Below, piece after piece: positions 49,503 through 64,000 of a stretch of DNA of 64,000 bases. A program made the position numbers and the translations under genes. This DNA comes from Caballeronia turbans (GTDB lineage Bacteria > Pseudomonadota > Gammaproteobacteria > Burkholderiales > Burkholderiaceae), in the NCBI GenBank assembly GCA_001544655.2, contig FCOD02000023.1, positions 1 to 64,000 of the forward strand, written 5' to 3'. The notes below the pieces were generated by a model that saw nothing but the letters and a program-made list of their open reading frames with translations, had not been told where the DNA came from and made no database searches. Every line of letters begins with the position of its first letter. Within the stretch, counting starts at the first letter, position 1.

Positions 49503-50768
49503 ATGCATTTATCCGAGCTCAAGTCTCAGCACGTGTCTGCACTGATCGAGATGGCCAATGGCCTCGAGATCGAAAATGCGAACCGCCTGCGCAAGCAGGA
49601 ACTCATGTTCGCGATTCTTAAAAAGCGCGCCAAGGCCGGCGACACGATATTCGGCGACGGCACGCTCGAAGTGCTGCCCGATGGCTTCGGCTTTCTGCGC
49701 TCGCCCGAGACCTCGTATCTCGCGAGCACGGACGACATCTATATCAGCCCGTCGCAAATCCGCCGCTTCAATCTGCACACCGGCGACACGATCGAAGGCG
49801 AAGTACGCACGCCGAAAGACGGCGAGCGTTATTTCGCGCTCGTGAAGGTGGACAAAGTCAACGGGCAGCCGCCCGAGGCCTCGAAACACAAGATCATGTT
49901 CGAGAACCTCACGCCGCTGCATCCGAACAAGCCGCTGCCGCTCGAGCGCGAAATGCGCGGCGAGGAAAACGTCACGGGCCGGATCATCGACATGATTTCG
50001 CCGATCGGCAAGGGCCAGCGTGGCCTGCTCGTCGCGTCGCCGAAGTCGGGTAAAACCGTGATGCTCCAGCACATCGCGCATGCGGTGAAAGCCAATCATC
50101 CGGACGTCATTCTGTTCGTGCTGCTCATCGACGAGCGCCCGGAAGAAGTGACGGAAATGCAGCGTTCCGTGCGCGGCGAAGTCATCGCCTCGACCTTCGA
50201 CGAACCCGCCGCGCGTCACGTGCAGGTGGCCGAAATGGTCATCGAAAAGGCGAAGCGTCTCGTCGAAATGAAACATGACGTCGTGATTCTTCTCGACTCC
50301 ATCACGCGTCTCGCGCGCGCCTATAACACCGTCGTGCCCGCATCGGGCAAGGTGCTGACGGGTGGTGTCGACGCCAACGCGCTGCAGCGTCCGAAGCGCT
50401 TCTTCGGCGCGGCTCGAAACATCGAGGAAGGCGGCTCGCTCACGATTATCGGCACGGCGCTCATCGAAACGGGCAGCCGCATGGACGACGTGATCTACGA
50501 AGAGTTCAAGGGCACGGGCAATATGGAAGTGCACCTCGAGCGCCGTCTCGCGGAAAAGCGCGTGTATCCGTCGATCAACCTGAACAAGTCGGGCACGCGC
50601 CGCGAGGAACTGCTCATCAAGCCGGACCTGCTGCAGAAGGTCTGGGTGCTGCGCAAGTTCATCCACGACATGGATGAAGTCGAAGCAATGGAATTCCTGC
50701 TCGACAAGATCCGTCAGACGAAGAACAACGCCGAGTTCTTCGACATGATGCGTCGCGGCGGAGGCTGA
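49503..50768 (+). CDS. rho: Transcription termination factor Rho
   Basis: 421 residues, the usual length. The N-terminal domain begins [20 protein letters not shown]; the RNA-binding fold has [20 protein letters not shown]; Walker A is [10 protein letters not shown] and Walker [17 protein letters not shown]. The Q-loop [20 protein letters not shown] is intact. It is a hexameric RNA translocase. A U-rich terminator follows. Confidence 0.98.
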   Translation: MHLSELKSQHVSALIEMANGLEIENANRLRKQELMFAILKKRAKAGDTIFGDGTLEVLPDGFGFLRSPETSYLASTDDIYISPSQIRRFNLHTGDTIEGEVRTPKDGERYFALVKVDKVNGQPPEASKHKIMFENLTPLHPNKPLPLEREMRGEENVTGRIIDMISPIGKGQRGLLVASPKSGKTVMLQHIAHAVKANHPDVILFVLLIDERPEEVTEMQRSVRGEVIASTFDEPAARHVQVAEMVIEKAKRLVEMKHDVVILLDSITRLARAYNTVVPASGKVLTGGVDANALQRPKRFFGAARNIEEGGSLTIIGTALIETGSRMDDVIYEEFKGTGNMEVHLERRLAEKRVYPSINLNKSGTRREELLIKPDLLQKVWVLRKFIHDMDEVEAMEFLLDKIRQTKNNAEFFDMMRRGGG

Positions 50769-50794
50769 TCCGGCTTCGCAACTTCAGCACAGAA

Positions 50795-50824
50795 AGCCGC
50801 CTGTTTCGTCAGGCGGTTTTTTTG
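50795..50824 (+). terminator. Intrinsic terminator after rho
   Basis: Stem CCGCCTG/CAGGCGG with loop TTTCGT is followed by seven T. It lies 27 bases after the rho stop. Confidence 0.93.
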
Positions 50825-50882
50825 CGCCTTGCGACGGCGCCGCTCCGTACAATCCGGTCTATCGAAGCGATCTGAACGACCG

Positions 50883-51710
50883 ATGGCCAACCTCTTCTCC
50901 CGCTGGTTCGGCGCGCAACGCCGCGAGCGCGCGCTGCGCAAGTACGCGATCGACGACGACCTCTGGCAGCGCACACTGGACGCATATCCGTGCTTCGGCC
51001 ATTTGAACGGGGACGACCTCGGACGCTTGCGCGAAACCGCGAGCCTTTTCATCGCGCAAAAGCAATTCTCGACCGCGCACGATCTCGAACTGACCGATCA
51101 GATGATCGTCTCGATCGCCGGGCAAGCCTGCCTGCCGGTGCTCAACCTCGACCTCGACCTGTATCGCGGCTGGGTCGGCGTGATCGTCTATCCGGGCGAG
51201 TTCATCATCAGAAAGACGGTCGAAGACGAAGACGGCGTCGTGCACGAGATCGAGCACGATGCGAGCGGTGAGGCGTGGGAAGGCGGTCCTGTCGTGCTCT
51301 CATGGGAGGACGCGCAGATGGTGGACGGTTCGGACGCCTACAACGTCGTGATCCACGAGTTCGCGCACAAGATCGACATGGTGACGGGCGTAGCCGACGG
51401 ACATCCCCCGCTCTTTCGCCGCTGGCACGCACCGCTCGACACCACCGTCTGGTCGGATATCTTCGACAACGCCTTCGACCAGTTCTGCGCGCGCGTGGAC
51501 GCGGTGCCGCCGCGGCGCTGGAGCCGTTTCGAGCGCGAATCGCTGATCGATCCTTACGCTGCGGACCATCCGTCCGAGTTTTTCGCGGTGTGCAGCGAGG
51601 CGCTTTTCGTGACGCCCCAGGCGTTCGAAGCCGAGTATCCCGAGCTTTATCGGCTGCTCGCGCGCTACTATCGGCAGGACCCGGCGAGCGTCGGCGCGCT
51701 CGACGCGTGA
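50883..51710 (+). CDS. mtfA: MtfA-type zinc peptidase (M90 family)
   Basis: 275 residues from MANLFSRWFGAQRRER. The zinc motif HEFAHKID has the HExxH pattern (His158, Glu159, His162). WEDAQMVDGSDAYNVV and HPSEFFAVCSEALF are family marks. E. coli MtfA binds the Mlc repressor and has aminopeptidase activity, affecting PTS sugar uptake; whether Mlc exists here is unknown. It follows rho's terminator and has its own unit. Confidence 0.92.
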   Translation: MANLFSRWFGAQRRERALRKYAIDDDLWQRTLDAYPCFGHLNGDDLGRLRETASLFIAQKQFSTAHDLELTDQMIVSIAGQACLPVLNLDLDLYRGWVGVIVYPGEFIIRKTVEDEDGVVHEIEHDASGEAWEGGPVVLSWEDAQMVDGSDAYNVVIHEFAHKIDMVTGVADGHPPLFRRWHAPLDTTVWSDIFDNAFDQFCARVDAVPPRRWSRFERESLIDPYAADHPSEFFAVCSEALFVTPQAFEAEYPELYRLLARYYRQDPASVGALDA

Positions 51711-51734
51711 CTTCCGCCGGAACGCCCGAAAAAG

Positions 51735-51763
51735 ATGTCAACCGACTGATTTTCTGGCATAAT
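51735..51763 (+). promoter_or_regulatory. Candidate promoter of rpmE2
   Basis: An extended -10 TGG-CATAAT (51755-51763) with a weak -35 ATGTCA at a 17-base spacing. It would start transcription about 80 bases before the L31 ATG. Confidence 0.5.
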
Positions 51764-51850
51764 CGCCGTTTTTCGACCCTAGGCAAGTGACTCGCGCGGC
51801 ACTGCAAGCAAGTGCAACGGGTTGGCTACCGCCAGATATCAGGAAAGACC

Positions 51851-52105
51851 ATGAAACAAGGCATTCACCCGGATTACCGCGAAGTCCTGTTCGTCGACAT
51901 GTCGAACGACTTCAAGTTCGTGACCCGTTCGACCATCCAGACGCGCGAGACCGCCGAATTCAACGGCAAGACCTACCCGCTCGCGAAGATCGAAGTGTCG
52001 TCGGAATCGCACCCGTTCTACACCGGTCAGCAAAAGATCATGGACACGGCGGGCCGCGTCGAGAAGTTCAACAACAAGTTCGCGCGCTTCTCCACCAAGA
52101 AGTAA
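51851..52105 (+). CDS. rpmE2: 50S ribosomal protein L31, type B
   Basis: 84 residues from [30 protein letters not shown] precedes the ATG. It has no zinc-binding cysteines, marking the C-minus type B form. The motif [17 protein letters not shown] is diagnostic. In many bacteria this form is induced by zinc loss, but betaproteobacteria often use it as the only L31. Confidence 0.95.
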   Translation: MKQGIHPDYREVLFVDMSNDFKFVTRSTIQTRETAEFNGKTYPLAKIEVSSESHPFYTGQQKIMDTAGRVEKFNNKFARFSTKK

Positions 52106-52123
52106 GTCGGGCTTCGGGTTCAG

Positions 52124-52154
52124 CAAAAAAGGGCAGCTTTGGCTGCCCTTTTTT
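52124..52154. terminator. Intrinsic terminator after rpmE2
   Basis: Perfect hairpin AAAAAAGGGCAGC-TTTG-GCTGCCCTTTTTT, symmetric and able to work in both directions. Confidence 0.95.
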
Positions 52155-52363
52155 GTCGCTGACGGTTTCGCGTCATCCTTTCGTCGTCCATGCGGCGCCC
52201 ATCGGCACCGCCTTTGCTGCATTTGGTAAGCGTTGTTGCGCGCGGTGACGGGAGCATCGACGAACCGCCCTTAACGCCGCCACGCGACTACAATGCCGGT
52301 TGCTCCAGCCCCAGGCTCGCCTTGCGCGAGATCAGCGGACCGTTTTCCATCAAGCCATCTCGC

Positions 52364-54127
52364 ATGCGATCTGTCGTTCGTCTGACCGCCTCCGCCACCA
52401 GCGCCCTGCCGCGCTGGCTGTTGCTCGCCATCTGCATCACCTACGCATCGTTCGGTCTCTTCGGCCGCGACCCGTGGAAGAACGAGGATGCGGCCGGCTT
52501 CGGCGTCATGTGGACGATGGCCAACGGCGACGCACGCGACTGGCTGTTGCCGAACCTCCTCGGCAAGGCGCCCACCGCCGACGGTCCGCTAATGTACTGG
52601 CTCGGCGCATCGGCCATTCGTCTGTTGAGCCCCTGGGTCGATGCGAGCAACGCCTCCCGCGTCGTGACGGGTCTGCTCTTCTGTCTGGCCTGTGCGTTCG
52701 TATGGTATTCGGCCTATCTGCTCGGCCGGCGCGACGAAGCCCAGCCCTTCAAATACGCGTTCGGCGGCGAACCGGAGCCCCGCGACTACGGCCGCACGCT
52801 CGCCGACGGCGCACTGCTCATCCTGCTCGCTTGCTTCGGCCTCGCCGAGCGCGGTCACGAAACCACGCCGCAGCTCGCGCAGTTCGCCGGCACCGCGATG
52901 CTCCTCTACGCGCTCGTGCGCAGCCTCGACAAGCCGATCCACGGCGGCCTCGTGTGGGGCCTGGCGATCGGCGTGGTCGGACTGTCCAGTTCGCCGGTGC
53001 TCGTGTTCGCGCTCCTGCTCTGCACGCTCGCGATGACGATCATCGTGAAGCAGGTGCGGGCCGCGCCACTTCTGATTTACGGACTGCCGGTCGCCATCGT
53101 GCTGATCGCCGCGTGGGTGCTGCCAACGCTGCACTACTTCCCTGACGACGGCGAATGGTGGCTGCGTCAATGGTGGCGCAACAGCTTTTCGTACTTCTCG
53201 GGCACGCCCGGATCGATCTTCGGGTACGCGATCAAGAACCTGCCGCTCTTCACGTGGCCCGCGTGGCCGCTCGCGCTCTGGGCGTTCGTCAGTTGGGGCG
53301 GGCTGCGCCGCTCGCCGCACGTCGGGGTCCCTTTGTCGATCATCGGGCCGCTGCTCGTGCTGGTCGTCCTGCAGGCGCACGAGACCAACCGGCTCTTCAT
53401 GCTGCTCCTGCCGCCGCTTTCGGTGCTCGCGACCTTCGCGTTGCCCACGTTGAAGCGCGGCGCGATCAACGCGATCGACTGGTTCGCGATGCTGAGCTTC
53501 ACCATCATCGGCTCCCTGGTGTGGCTCGTGTGGACTGCCGGCATGTTCGGTTTTCCCGCGTCGATGGCGCGCAATCTCGCGCGTCTCGCGCCGGGCTTTC
53601 ATCCCGAGTTCAAGCTGATTTCGTTCGCGTGCGCGGTGGCCGTGACGGTCTGCTGGTTTCTGCTCGCGCGCTGGCGGCTCGCGCGTCATCCGAAGGTGCT
53701 CTGGCGCAGCGTGGTGCTGTCGAGCGCGGGCACGACGCTCATGTGGGTGCTGCTCATGACGCTGTGGCTGCCGGTGGTGAACTACAGCCGGACGTACCGC
53801 GACGTGGCCGAGCAGATCGCCGATCACCTTCCGCCCGACTACACCTGCATCTCGCCCGTGCGCCTGGGCGACGCACAGATCGCCACCTTCGCCTATTTCG
53901 GCGGCATGCACTTCGCGTTCGACGAGGACTGCGACGTGATCCTGCGCCAGGATCCGGCGGACTACGGAGAGCCGTCGTCGATGTCCGCATTCCAGTGGAA
54001 GCTCGTGTGGGAAGGCCGGCGCGTCGCCGACCGCGACGAGCGCTTCCGCCTGTACGTGCGCATCGAGCGCCCCACGCCGCCGGCGAAAAAACCGCTGCGT
54101 CCGAAGAGCCTGCGCCGGACGCAGTAA
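52364..54127 (+). CDS. GT39-like integral membrane glycosyltransferase (ArnT/PMT-type)
   Basis: 587 residues from MRSVVRLTASATS. The N-terminus has a loop FGRDPWKNEDAAGFGVMW and KAPTADGPLMYWLGA, typical of the undecaprenyl-phosphate-sugar-dependent GT39/GT83 family, with Asp/Glu near the first periplasmic loop. About ten to twelve hydrophobic segments follow, then a periplasmic C-terminal domain. It may add a sugar to lipid A or to a protein. No strong ribosome site decides the start. The MATE gene begins four bases behind its stop. Confidence 0.82.
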   Translation: MRSVVRLTASATSALPRWLLLAICITYASFGLFGRDPWKNEDAAGFGVMWTMANGDARDWLLPNLLGKAPTADGPLMYWLGASAIRLLSPWVDASNASRVVTGLLFCLACAFVWYSAYLLGRRDEAQPFKYAFGGEPEPRDYGRTLADGALLILLACFGLAERGHETTPQLAQFAGTAMLLYALVRSLDKPIHGGLVWGLAIGVVGLSSSPVLVFALLLCTLAMTIIVKQVRAAPLLIYGLPVAIVLIAAWVLPTLHYFPDDGEWWLRQWWRNSFSYFSGTPGSIFGYAIKNLPLFTWPAWPLALWAFVSWGGLRRSPHVGVPLSIIGPLLVLVVLQAHETNRLFMLLLPPLSVLATFALPTLKRGAINAIDWFAMLSFTIIGSLVWLVWTAGMFGFPASMARNLARLAPGFHPEFKLISFACAVAVTVCWFLLARWRLARHPKVLWRSVVLSSAGTTLMWVLLMTLWLPVVNYSRTYRDVAEQIADHLPPDYTCISPVRLGDAQIATFAYFGGMHFAFDEDCDVILRQDPADYGEPSSMSAFQWKLVWEGRRVADRDERFRLYVRIERPTPPAKKPLRPKSLRRTQ

Positions 54128-54131
54128 CGCG

Positions 54132-55529
54132 ATGCGCGCGATCCCCACATACCGCGGCACGACCGGCATGTTGAGCGACGTGCGCAAGATCGCCGCGCTC
54201 GCGTGGCCGGTGCTGATCGGCCAGCTCGCGGTGATCGCGTTCGGCGTGATCGACACCGCGATGGTCGGCCGCTTCTCCGCGACGGATCTGGCCGCGCTCG
54301 GCCTCGGCGGCTCGGTCTATATCTCGGTGTATATCGGCCTGACGGGGATTCTCGTCGCCTTGCAGCCGATCGCCGGGCAACTCTTCGGCGCGGGCCGCGA
54401 AAGCGAGATCGGCGAGGAAACGCGTCAGGCGCTGTGGCTCGCCGCTGCGCTCACCGTGATCGGCTTCGTGCTGCTGTACTTCCCCGAACCGCTGCTCTCG
54501 CTCGCGAAAAGTCCGCCCGCGCTGCACGACCGCACGGTCGACTATCTGCGCATCCTCTCGTTCGGGCTGCCCGCGAGCCTCGCGTTTCGGGTCTACAGCT
54601 CGCTCACCAATGCCGTCGGCAAGCCGCGGCTCGTGATGTTCCTGCAGGTCGGCGGACTATTGCTCAAGGTTCCGCTCAACACGTGGTTCATCTTCGGCGG
54701 CGCAGGCGTGCCCGCGCTCGGCGGCCCGGGCTGCGCGCTCGCGAGCACGCTCATCAACTGGGTGCTCGCGATCGTCGGCATGACGGTGCTCTTCAGGTTC
54801 GAATTCTTCCGCCCGTTCGGCATCTTCTCGCACTTCTGCTGGCCGGTCTGGCGGCGTCAGCTCGCGCTCCTGCGTCTCGGCATTCCGATGGGTCTCTCGT
54901 ATCTGATCGAAGTCACGTCGTACACGTTCATGGCGCTCTTCATTTCGCGCTTCGGTACCACGACGCTCGCCGGCCATCAGATCGCGGGCAATCTCGGCGC
55001 GGTGCTGTACATGACGCCGCTGTCGATCGGCATTGCGTCGTCGACGCTCGTCTCGCAGGCGCTCGGCGCCGGACGCTACGACGATGCCCGCTCGGTGTCG
55101 CGGCACGGCATCGGCATGGCGTGCGTGCTCGCGCTCGCGTACGGCGTGATCCTGATCGCGGCGCGTCCGCATGTGATCGCGGCCTATACGCCGGATGCGA
55201 ACGTCATCGCGGCCGCGATGCCGCTCGTGCTCATCATCTTCTTCTATCACTTGTGCGACGCACTGCAGATCACCACCGCGTTCGTCCTGCGCGCGTACAA
55301 GGTGACGCTCGTGCCGACTGTCATCTACGCCATCGCGCTGTGGGGCATCGGGCTAGGCGGCGGCTATCTGCTCGGCTTCGACGTGGGCGGCGGCGTGCCC
55401 GAATGGCTGCAAGGCGCGCGCGGCTTCTGGATCGCGAATTCGGCGAGTCTGGGCGTCGCGGGCGTCGGCCTGTTTCTCTACTGGCGGCGCGTGAGCTCGC
55501 GGCACTTGAACAATGTCGACGCGACCTGA
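54132..55529 (+). CDS. MATE family efflux transporter (NorM/DinF-like)
   Basis: 465 residues with about twelve membrane segments in two related halves. Motifs IAALAWPVLIGQLAVIAFGV and VIDTAMVGRFSATDLAALGL are those of MATE exporters. It uses a cation gradient to expel drugs or metabolites. An ATG 12 codons downstream could also be used. It is probably cotranscribed with the preceding glycosyltransferase, which leaves room for a lipid or glycan substrate. Confidence 0.9.
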   Translation: MRAIPTYRGTTGMLSDVRKIAALAWPVLIGQLAVIAFGVIDTAMVGRFSATDLAALGLGGSVYISVYIGLTGILVALQPIAGQLFGAGRESEIGEETRQALWLAAALTVIGFVLLYFPEPLLSLAKSPPALHDRTVDYLRILSFGLPASLAFRVYSSLTNAVGKPRLVMFLQVGGLLLKVPLNTWFIFGGAGVPALGGPGCALASTLINWVLAIVGMTVLFRFEFFRPFGIFSHFCWPVWRRQLALLRLGIPMGLSYLIEVTSYTFMALFISRFGTTTLAGHQIAGNLGAVLYMTPLSIGIASSTLVSQALGAGRYDDARSVSRHGIGMACVLALAYGVILIAARPHVIAAYTPDANVIAAAMPLVLIIFFYHLCDALQITTAFVLRAYKVTLVPTVIYAIALWGIGLGGGYLLGFDVGGGVPEWLQGARGFWIANSASLGVAGVGLFLYWRRVSSRHLNNVDAT

Positions 55530-55651
55530 GCCGCTCGGCTCGCATCCAATGCGCTGATTTGTGTAGAAAAACATAAGCGCTTCGCTTCATCGGAAAGATT
55601 GACGTAAGGCTCCAGTAGAATTTCGCGTCGAGGAATGCCCGGAGCGAGCGG

Positions 55652-61687
<6,036 letters not shown>

Positions 61688-61691
61688 TGTC

Positions 61692-63902
61692 ATGAAACGC
61701 GCCGCCGGCTTCGTCACCGCGTGCGTTCTTTCGGCGGCGGCGCACGCGTCGCCGGGCTTCGACGACGTGCGCGCGAACTGGCGCAGTTCCGACTGGGTCC
61801 TGCTCGCCCGCGACGGCGAGCCGCTTGCCCGCACGCGCATCGACAAAAGCGCGCGGCGCGGCGACTGGGTCGCGCTCTCGAATGTATCGCCGGCATTGCG
61901 AGAAGCGATCGTCGTATCGGAGGACAAGCGCTTCTACGAACACGCGGGCGTCGACTGGCGCGGCGCGGCGGCAGCCGCGTGGGGCAATCTGTGGAACACG
62001 CGCACGCGCGGCGCATCGACGGTGACGATGCAGCTCACCGGACTCATCGAAGCCGATAAATCGGCCGGCCGGCGCTCGATCGGCGAAAAGGCCGGGCAGA
62101 CGATCGGCGCGCTTTGGCTCGAACGAACCTGGCGCAAGGATCAGATTCTCGAGGCGTATCTGAATCTCGTGCCGTTCCGCGGCGAGATCGTCGGGTTGTC
62201 GGCGTTGTCGCAGACACTTTTCGGCAAGGCGCCGTCCGGGCTCGACGAACGCGAGGCCGCGCTCGCCGCTGCACTCGTGCGCGCGCCGAACGCCCCGTAT
62301 GCGAAAGTCGCCGCGCGCAGTTGCGTGATCCTGCGCGATATGCACGCGCTGCACGGCGTCGCCCGAAGCGTCGATCCATGCGTCAATCTCGACAGCTACG
62401 TTCAGCTCACGCTCACGCGCACGGCCGCCGCGCCCGCCTATGCGTCAGGCGACGACGCCCTCGCGCCGCATCTCGCGCGACGTGTCGCGAGCGAGGTGCA
62501 TCCGGCGGCGGGCGCACGCGTGCGCTCCACGCTCGATTCACGCCTGCAACGCTTCGCCCGCGACACGCTCGCGCGAACGCTCGCCGAACTGAACGCGCGC
62601 GCGCATCCGCGCAACGTGCACGACGCGGCGGCCATCGTGATCGACAACCGTTCGGGCGACGTGCTCGCGTGGGTCGGCTCGGCAGGCGGTTTGTCGAACG
62701 CGCCGGAGGTCGATGCCGTACTCGCCCCGCGTCAGGCGGGCTCGACGCTCAAGCCCTTCCTCTATGCGCAGGCATTCGACGAGAAGCGCCTCACCGCCGC
62801 CACGCTGCTCGACGACGCGCCACTCGATCTCGCGACCGGCGGCGGCCTCTACATACCGCAAAACTATGATCACGATTTCAAAGGCTGGGTGAGCGTGCGT
62901 ACGGCCCTCGGCTCTTCGCTGAACGTGCCGGCGGTGCGCACGCTCGTGATGGTCACGCCGCATCGATTCGCGAAGACGCTGGTCGCGCTCGGCATTCCCT
63001 TGTCGCGGGCGGGCGACTACTACGGCTTCAGCCTCGCGCTCGGCAGCGCCGACGTCACATTGGCGTCGCTCGCCAACGCCTATCGCGCGCTCGCCAACGG
63101 CGGCATCGCTCGCCCCATCTTCGATCTCGCCGAACATCGGCCGACATCTGCCGCAAACCGCGTCTTCAGTCCCGAGGCGAGCTTCATCGTCACCGACATC
63201 CTCGCCGACAACAACGCGCGCACGCGCACCTTCGGCTTCGACAGCGTGCTCGCGACACGCACCTTCAGTGCCGTCAAAACGGGCACGAGCAAGGACATGC
63301 GCGACAACTGGGCGGTCGGTTTCACTTCGCGATACACCGTGGGTGTGTGGGTCGGGAACGCGGACGGCGCACCGATGTGGGACGTATCCGGTGTGACGGG
63401 CGCGGCGCCGGCGTGGAACGCCATCGTCAACTATCTGAACCGGCGATCGGATAGCCGTCCGCCGCCAGCGCCGCCGGGCGTCGTACAGACGCGCGTCACG
63501 TATCAGAACGAGATCGAACCCGCGCGCAGTGAATGGTTCGTGCGCGGCACGCAGATGAGCGCCATCGGCCTCACGGCGAATGCGTCGCAGACCGCACGCG
63601 GCACGAATGCCGATGCACGGGCGGCACGCATAGGTGCGCCCACGGACGGCACGATCTTCGCGCTCGACCCGGACATTCCGCCCGCGCGCCAGCGCGTGTT
63701 GTTCGAGCGCGCGGACAGCGGCGCGCGCCTTGCGTGGCGGCTCGACGGAAAGCCCTACGGCCACGACGCCCGCGCCGCATGGCTGCCGTGGCCGGGCCGT
63801 CACGTGCTCGAACTCATCGATGCAAAAGGCGAAATCGTCGACAAGGTCGGTTTCGAGGTTCGCGGCGCCTTCGCGAAAACGGCCTCGGCCGCGTCGAAGT
63901 GA
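61692..63902 (+). CDS. pbpC: Penicillin-binding protein 1C PbpC
   Basis: 736 residues from MKRAAGFVTACVLSAAAHA. The glycosyltransferase domain has VSEDKRFYEHAGVDW and RGASTVTMQLTG. The transpeptidase domain has SxxK in QAGSTLKPFLYAQ, SLN, and KTG in VKTGTSKDMRDNW. A C-terminal BiPBP_C domain (PTDGTIFALDPDIPPARQR) completes the PBP1C layout. It repairs or makes peptidoglycan. It forms the usual pair with alpha-2-macroglobulin. Confidence 0.95.
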   Translation: MKRAAGFVTACVLSAAAHASPGFDDVRANWRSSDWVLLARDGEPLARTRIDKSARRGDWVALSNVSPALREAIVVSEDKRFYEHAGVDWRGAAAAAWGNLWNTRTRGASTVTMQLTGLIEADKSAGRRSIGEKAGQTIGALWLERTWRKDQILEAYLNLVPFRGEIVGLSALSQTLFGKAPSGLDEREAALAAALVRAPNAPYAKVAARSCVILRDMHALHGVARSVDPCVNLDSYVQLTLTRTAAAPAYASGDDALAPHLARRVASEVHPAAGARVRSTLDSRLQRFARDTLARTLAELNARAHPRNVHDAAAIVIDNRSGDVLAWVGSAGGLSNAPEVDAVLAPRQAGSTLKPFLYAQAFDEKRLTAATLLDDAPLDLATGGGLYIPQNYDHDFKGWVSVRTALGSSLNVPAVRTLVMVTPHRFAKTLVALGIPLSRAGDYYGFSLALGSADVTLASLANAYRALANGGIARPIFDLAEHRPTSAANRVFSPEASFIVTDILADNNARTRTFGFDSVLATRTFSAVKTGTSKDMRDNWAVGFTSRYTVGVWVGNADGAPMWDVSGVTGAAPAWNAIVNYLNRRSDSRPPPAPPGVVQTRVTYQNEIEPARSEWFVRGTQMSAIGLTANASQTARGTNADARAARIGAPTDGTIFALDPDIPPARQRVLFERADSGARLAWRLDGKPYGHDARAAWLPWPGRHVLELIDAKGEIVDKVGFEVRGAFAKTASAASK

Positions 63903-64000
63903 TGAAGGTCGGCAGACACCGCGACGTCATCCATCCGGCATTTTGCAACGTTAAAGATTGTGCGGAAAGCGCGGTGCGCGCGGCGGGGTCGTGCACAATG
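63903..64000. other. Right-edge sequence behind pbpC
   Basis: 98 bases to the edge. No U-rich hairpin is seen. The final three bases are ATG, but there is no way to tell whether they start a gene. Confidence 0.4.

Overview
The window is a high-GC, gene-dense piece of a betaproteobacterial chromosome. Its gene order points to the Burkholderiaceae, most likely the Paraburkholderia/Caballeronia/Burkholderia group. The clues are a class I PHA locus (phaC then phaA) behind pgeF and rluD; the hisS-yfgM-bamB-der-hfq-hflX-hflK-hflC-DUF2065-hisZ-purA run; a surE-pcm-nlpD-rpoS run; and dnaX-ybaB-recR preceded by a small SRP RNA. Base composition and codon use look uniform. I see no insertion sequence, prophage, CRISPR array, tRNA or rRNA. 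This is essentially core chromosome with a few accessory or lineage-specific patches. The species cannot be named from the sequence alone.

Layout. 1-4484 (minus): start of phaA, phaC, pgeF, rluD. 4571-5404 (plus): bamD, facing dinG (minus) across a bidirectional terminator. 7792-8927 (minus): a DUF465 protein and a periplasmic coiled-coil protein of unknown function. 9141-11474 (plus): tex, facing kup (minus). 13707-31090 (minus): a long housekeeping run of a phosphoribosyltransferase, purA, hisZ, DUF2065, hflC, hflK, hflX, hfq, der, bamB, yfgM, hisS, ispG, a rodZ-like gene, rlmN and ndk. 31429-32127 (plus): a Bax-inhibitor-1 family membrane protein. 32205-38413 (minus): rlmD, a PolB-type exonuclease, rpoS, nlpD, pcm, surE. 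38535-39509 (plus): a quinone oxidoreductase, facing a GT9 heptosyltransferase-like gene (minus). 40758-44732 (minus): a SsuABC/TauABC-type ABC importer with a CaiB/BaiF CoA-transferase, apparently appended to dnaX-ybaB-recR-DUF1653 (44762-48308). 48474-48569 (minus): the 4.5S/SRP RNA. 48904-63902 (plus): trxA, rho, mtfA, rpmE2, a GT39-like membrane glycosyltransferase, a MATE transporter, a 2011-residue bacterial alpha-2-macroglobulin and pbpC.

How the genes fit together. Envelope biogenesis is strongly represented: bamB, bamD, nlpD, rodZ-like, pbpC/alpha-2-macroglobulin, GT9 and GT39. So are ribosome and RNA functions (rluD, rlmN, rlmD, hfq, hflX, tex, rho, SRP RNA, L31) and membrane quality control (HflKC). 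Several operons carry GC-rich intercistronic stem-loops with no U-tract, probable attenuators or processing sites. The less ordinary items are the importer plus CoA-transferase block, a (GACAAC)6(GCCAAC)3 tract inside the alpha-2-macroglobulin gene, the uncharacterised coiled-coil protein, lineage-specific tails on RluD, HflX, Pcm and RpoS, and the apparent absence of pilW/pilF between rlmN and rodZ. I did not find a convincing wholly new system.
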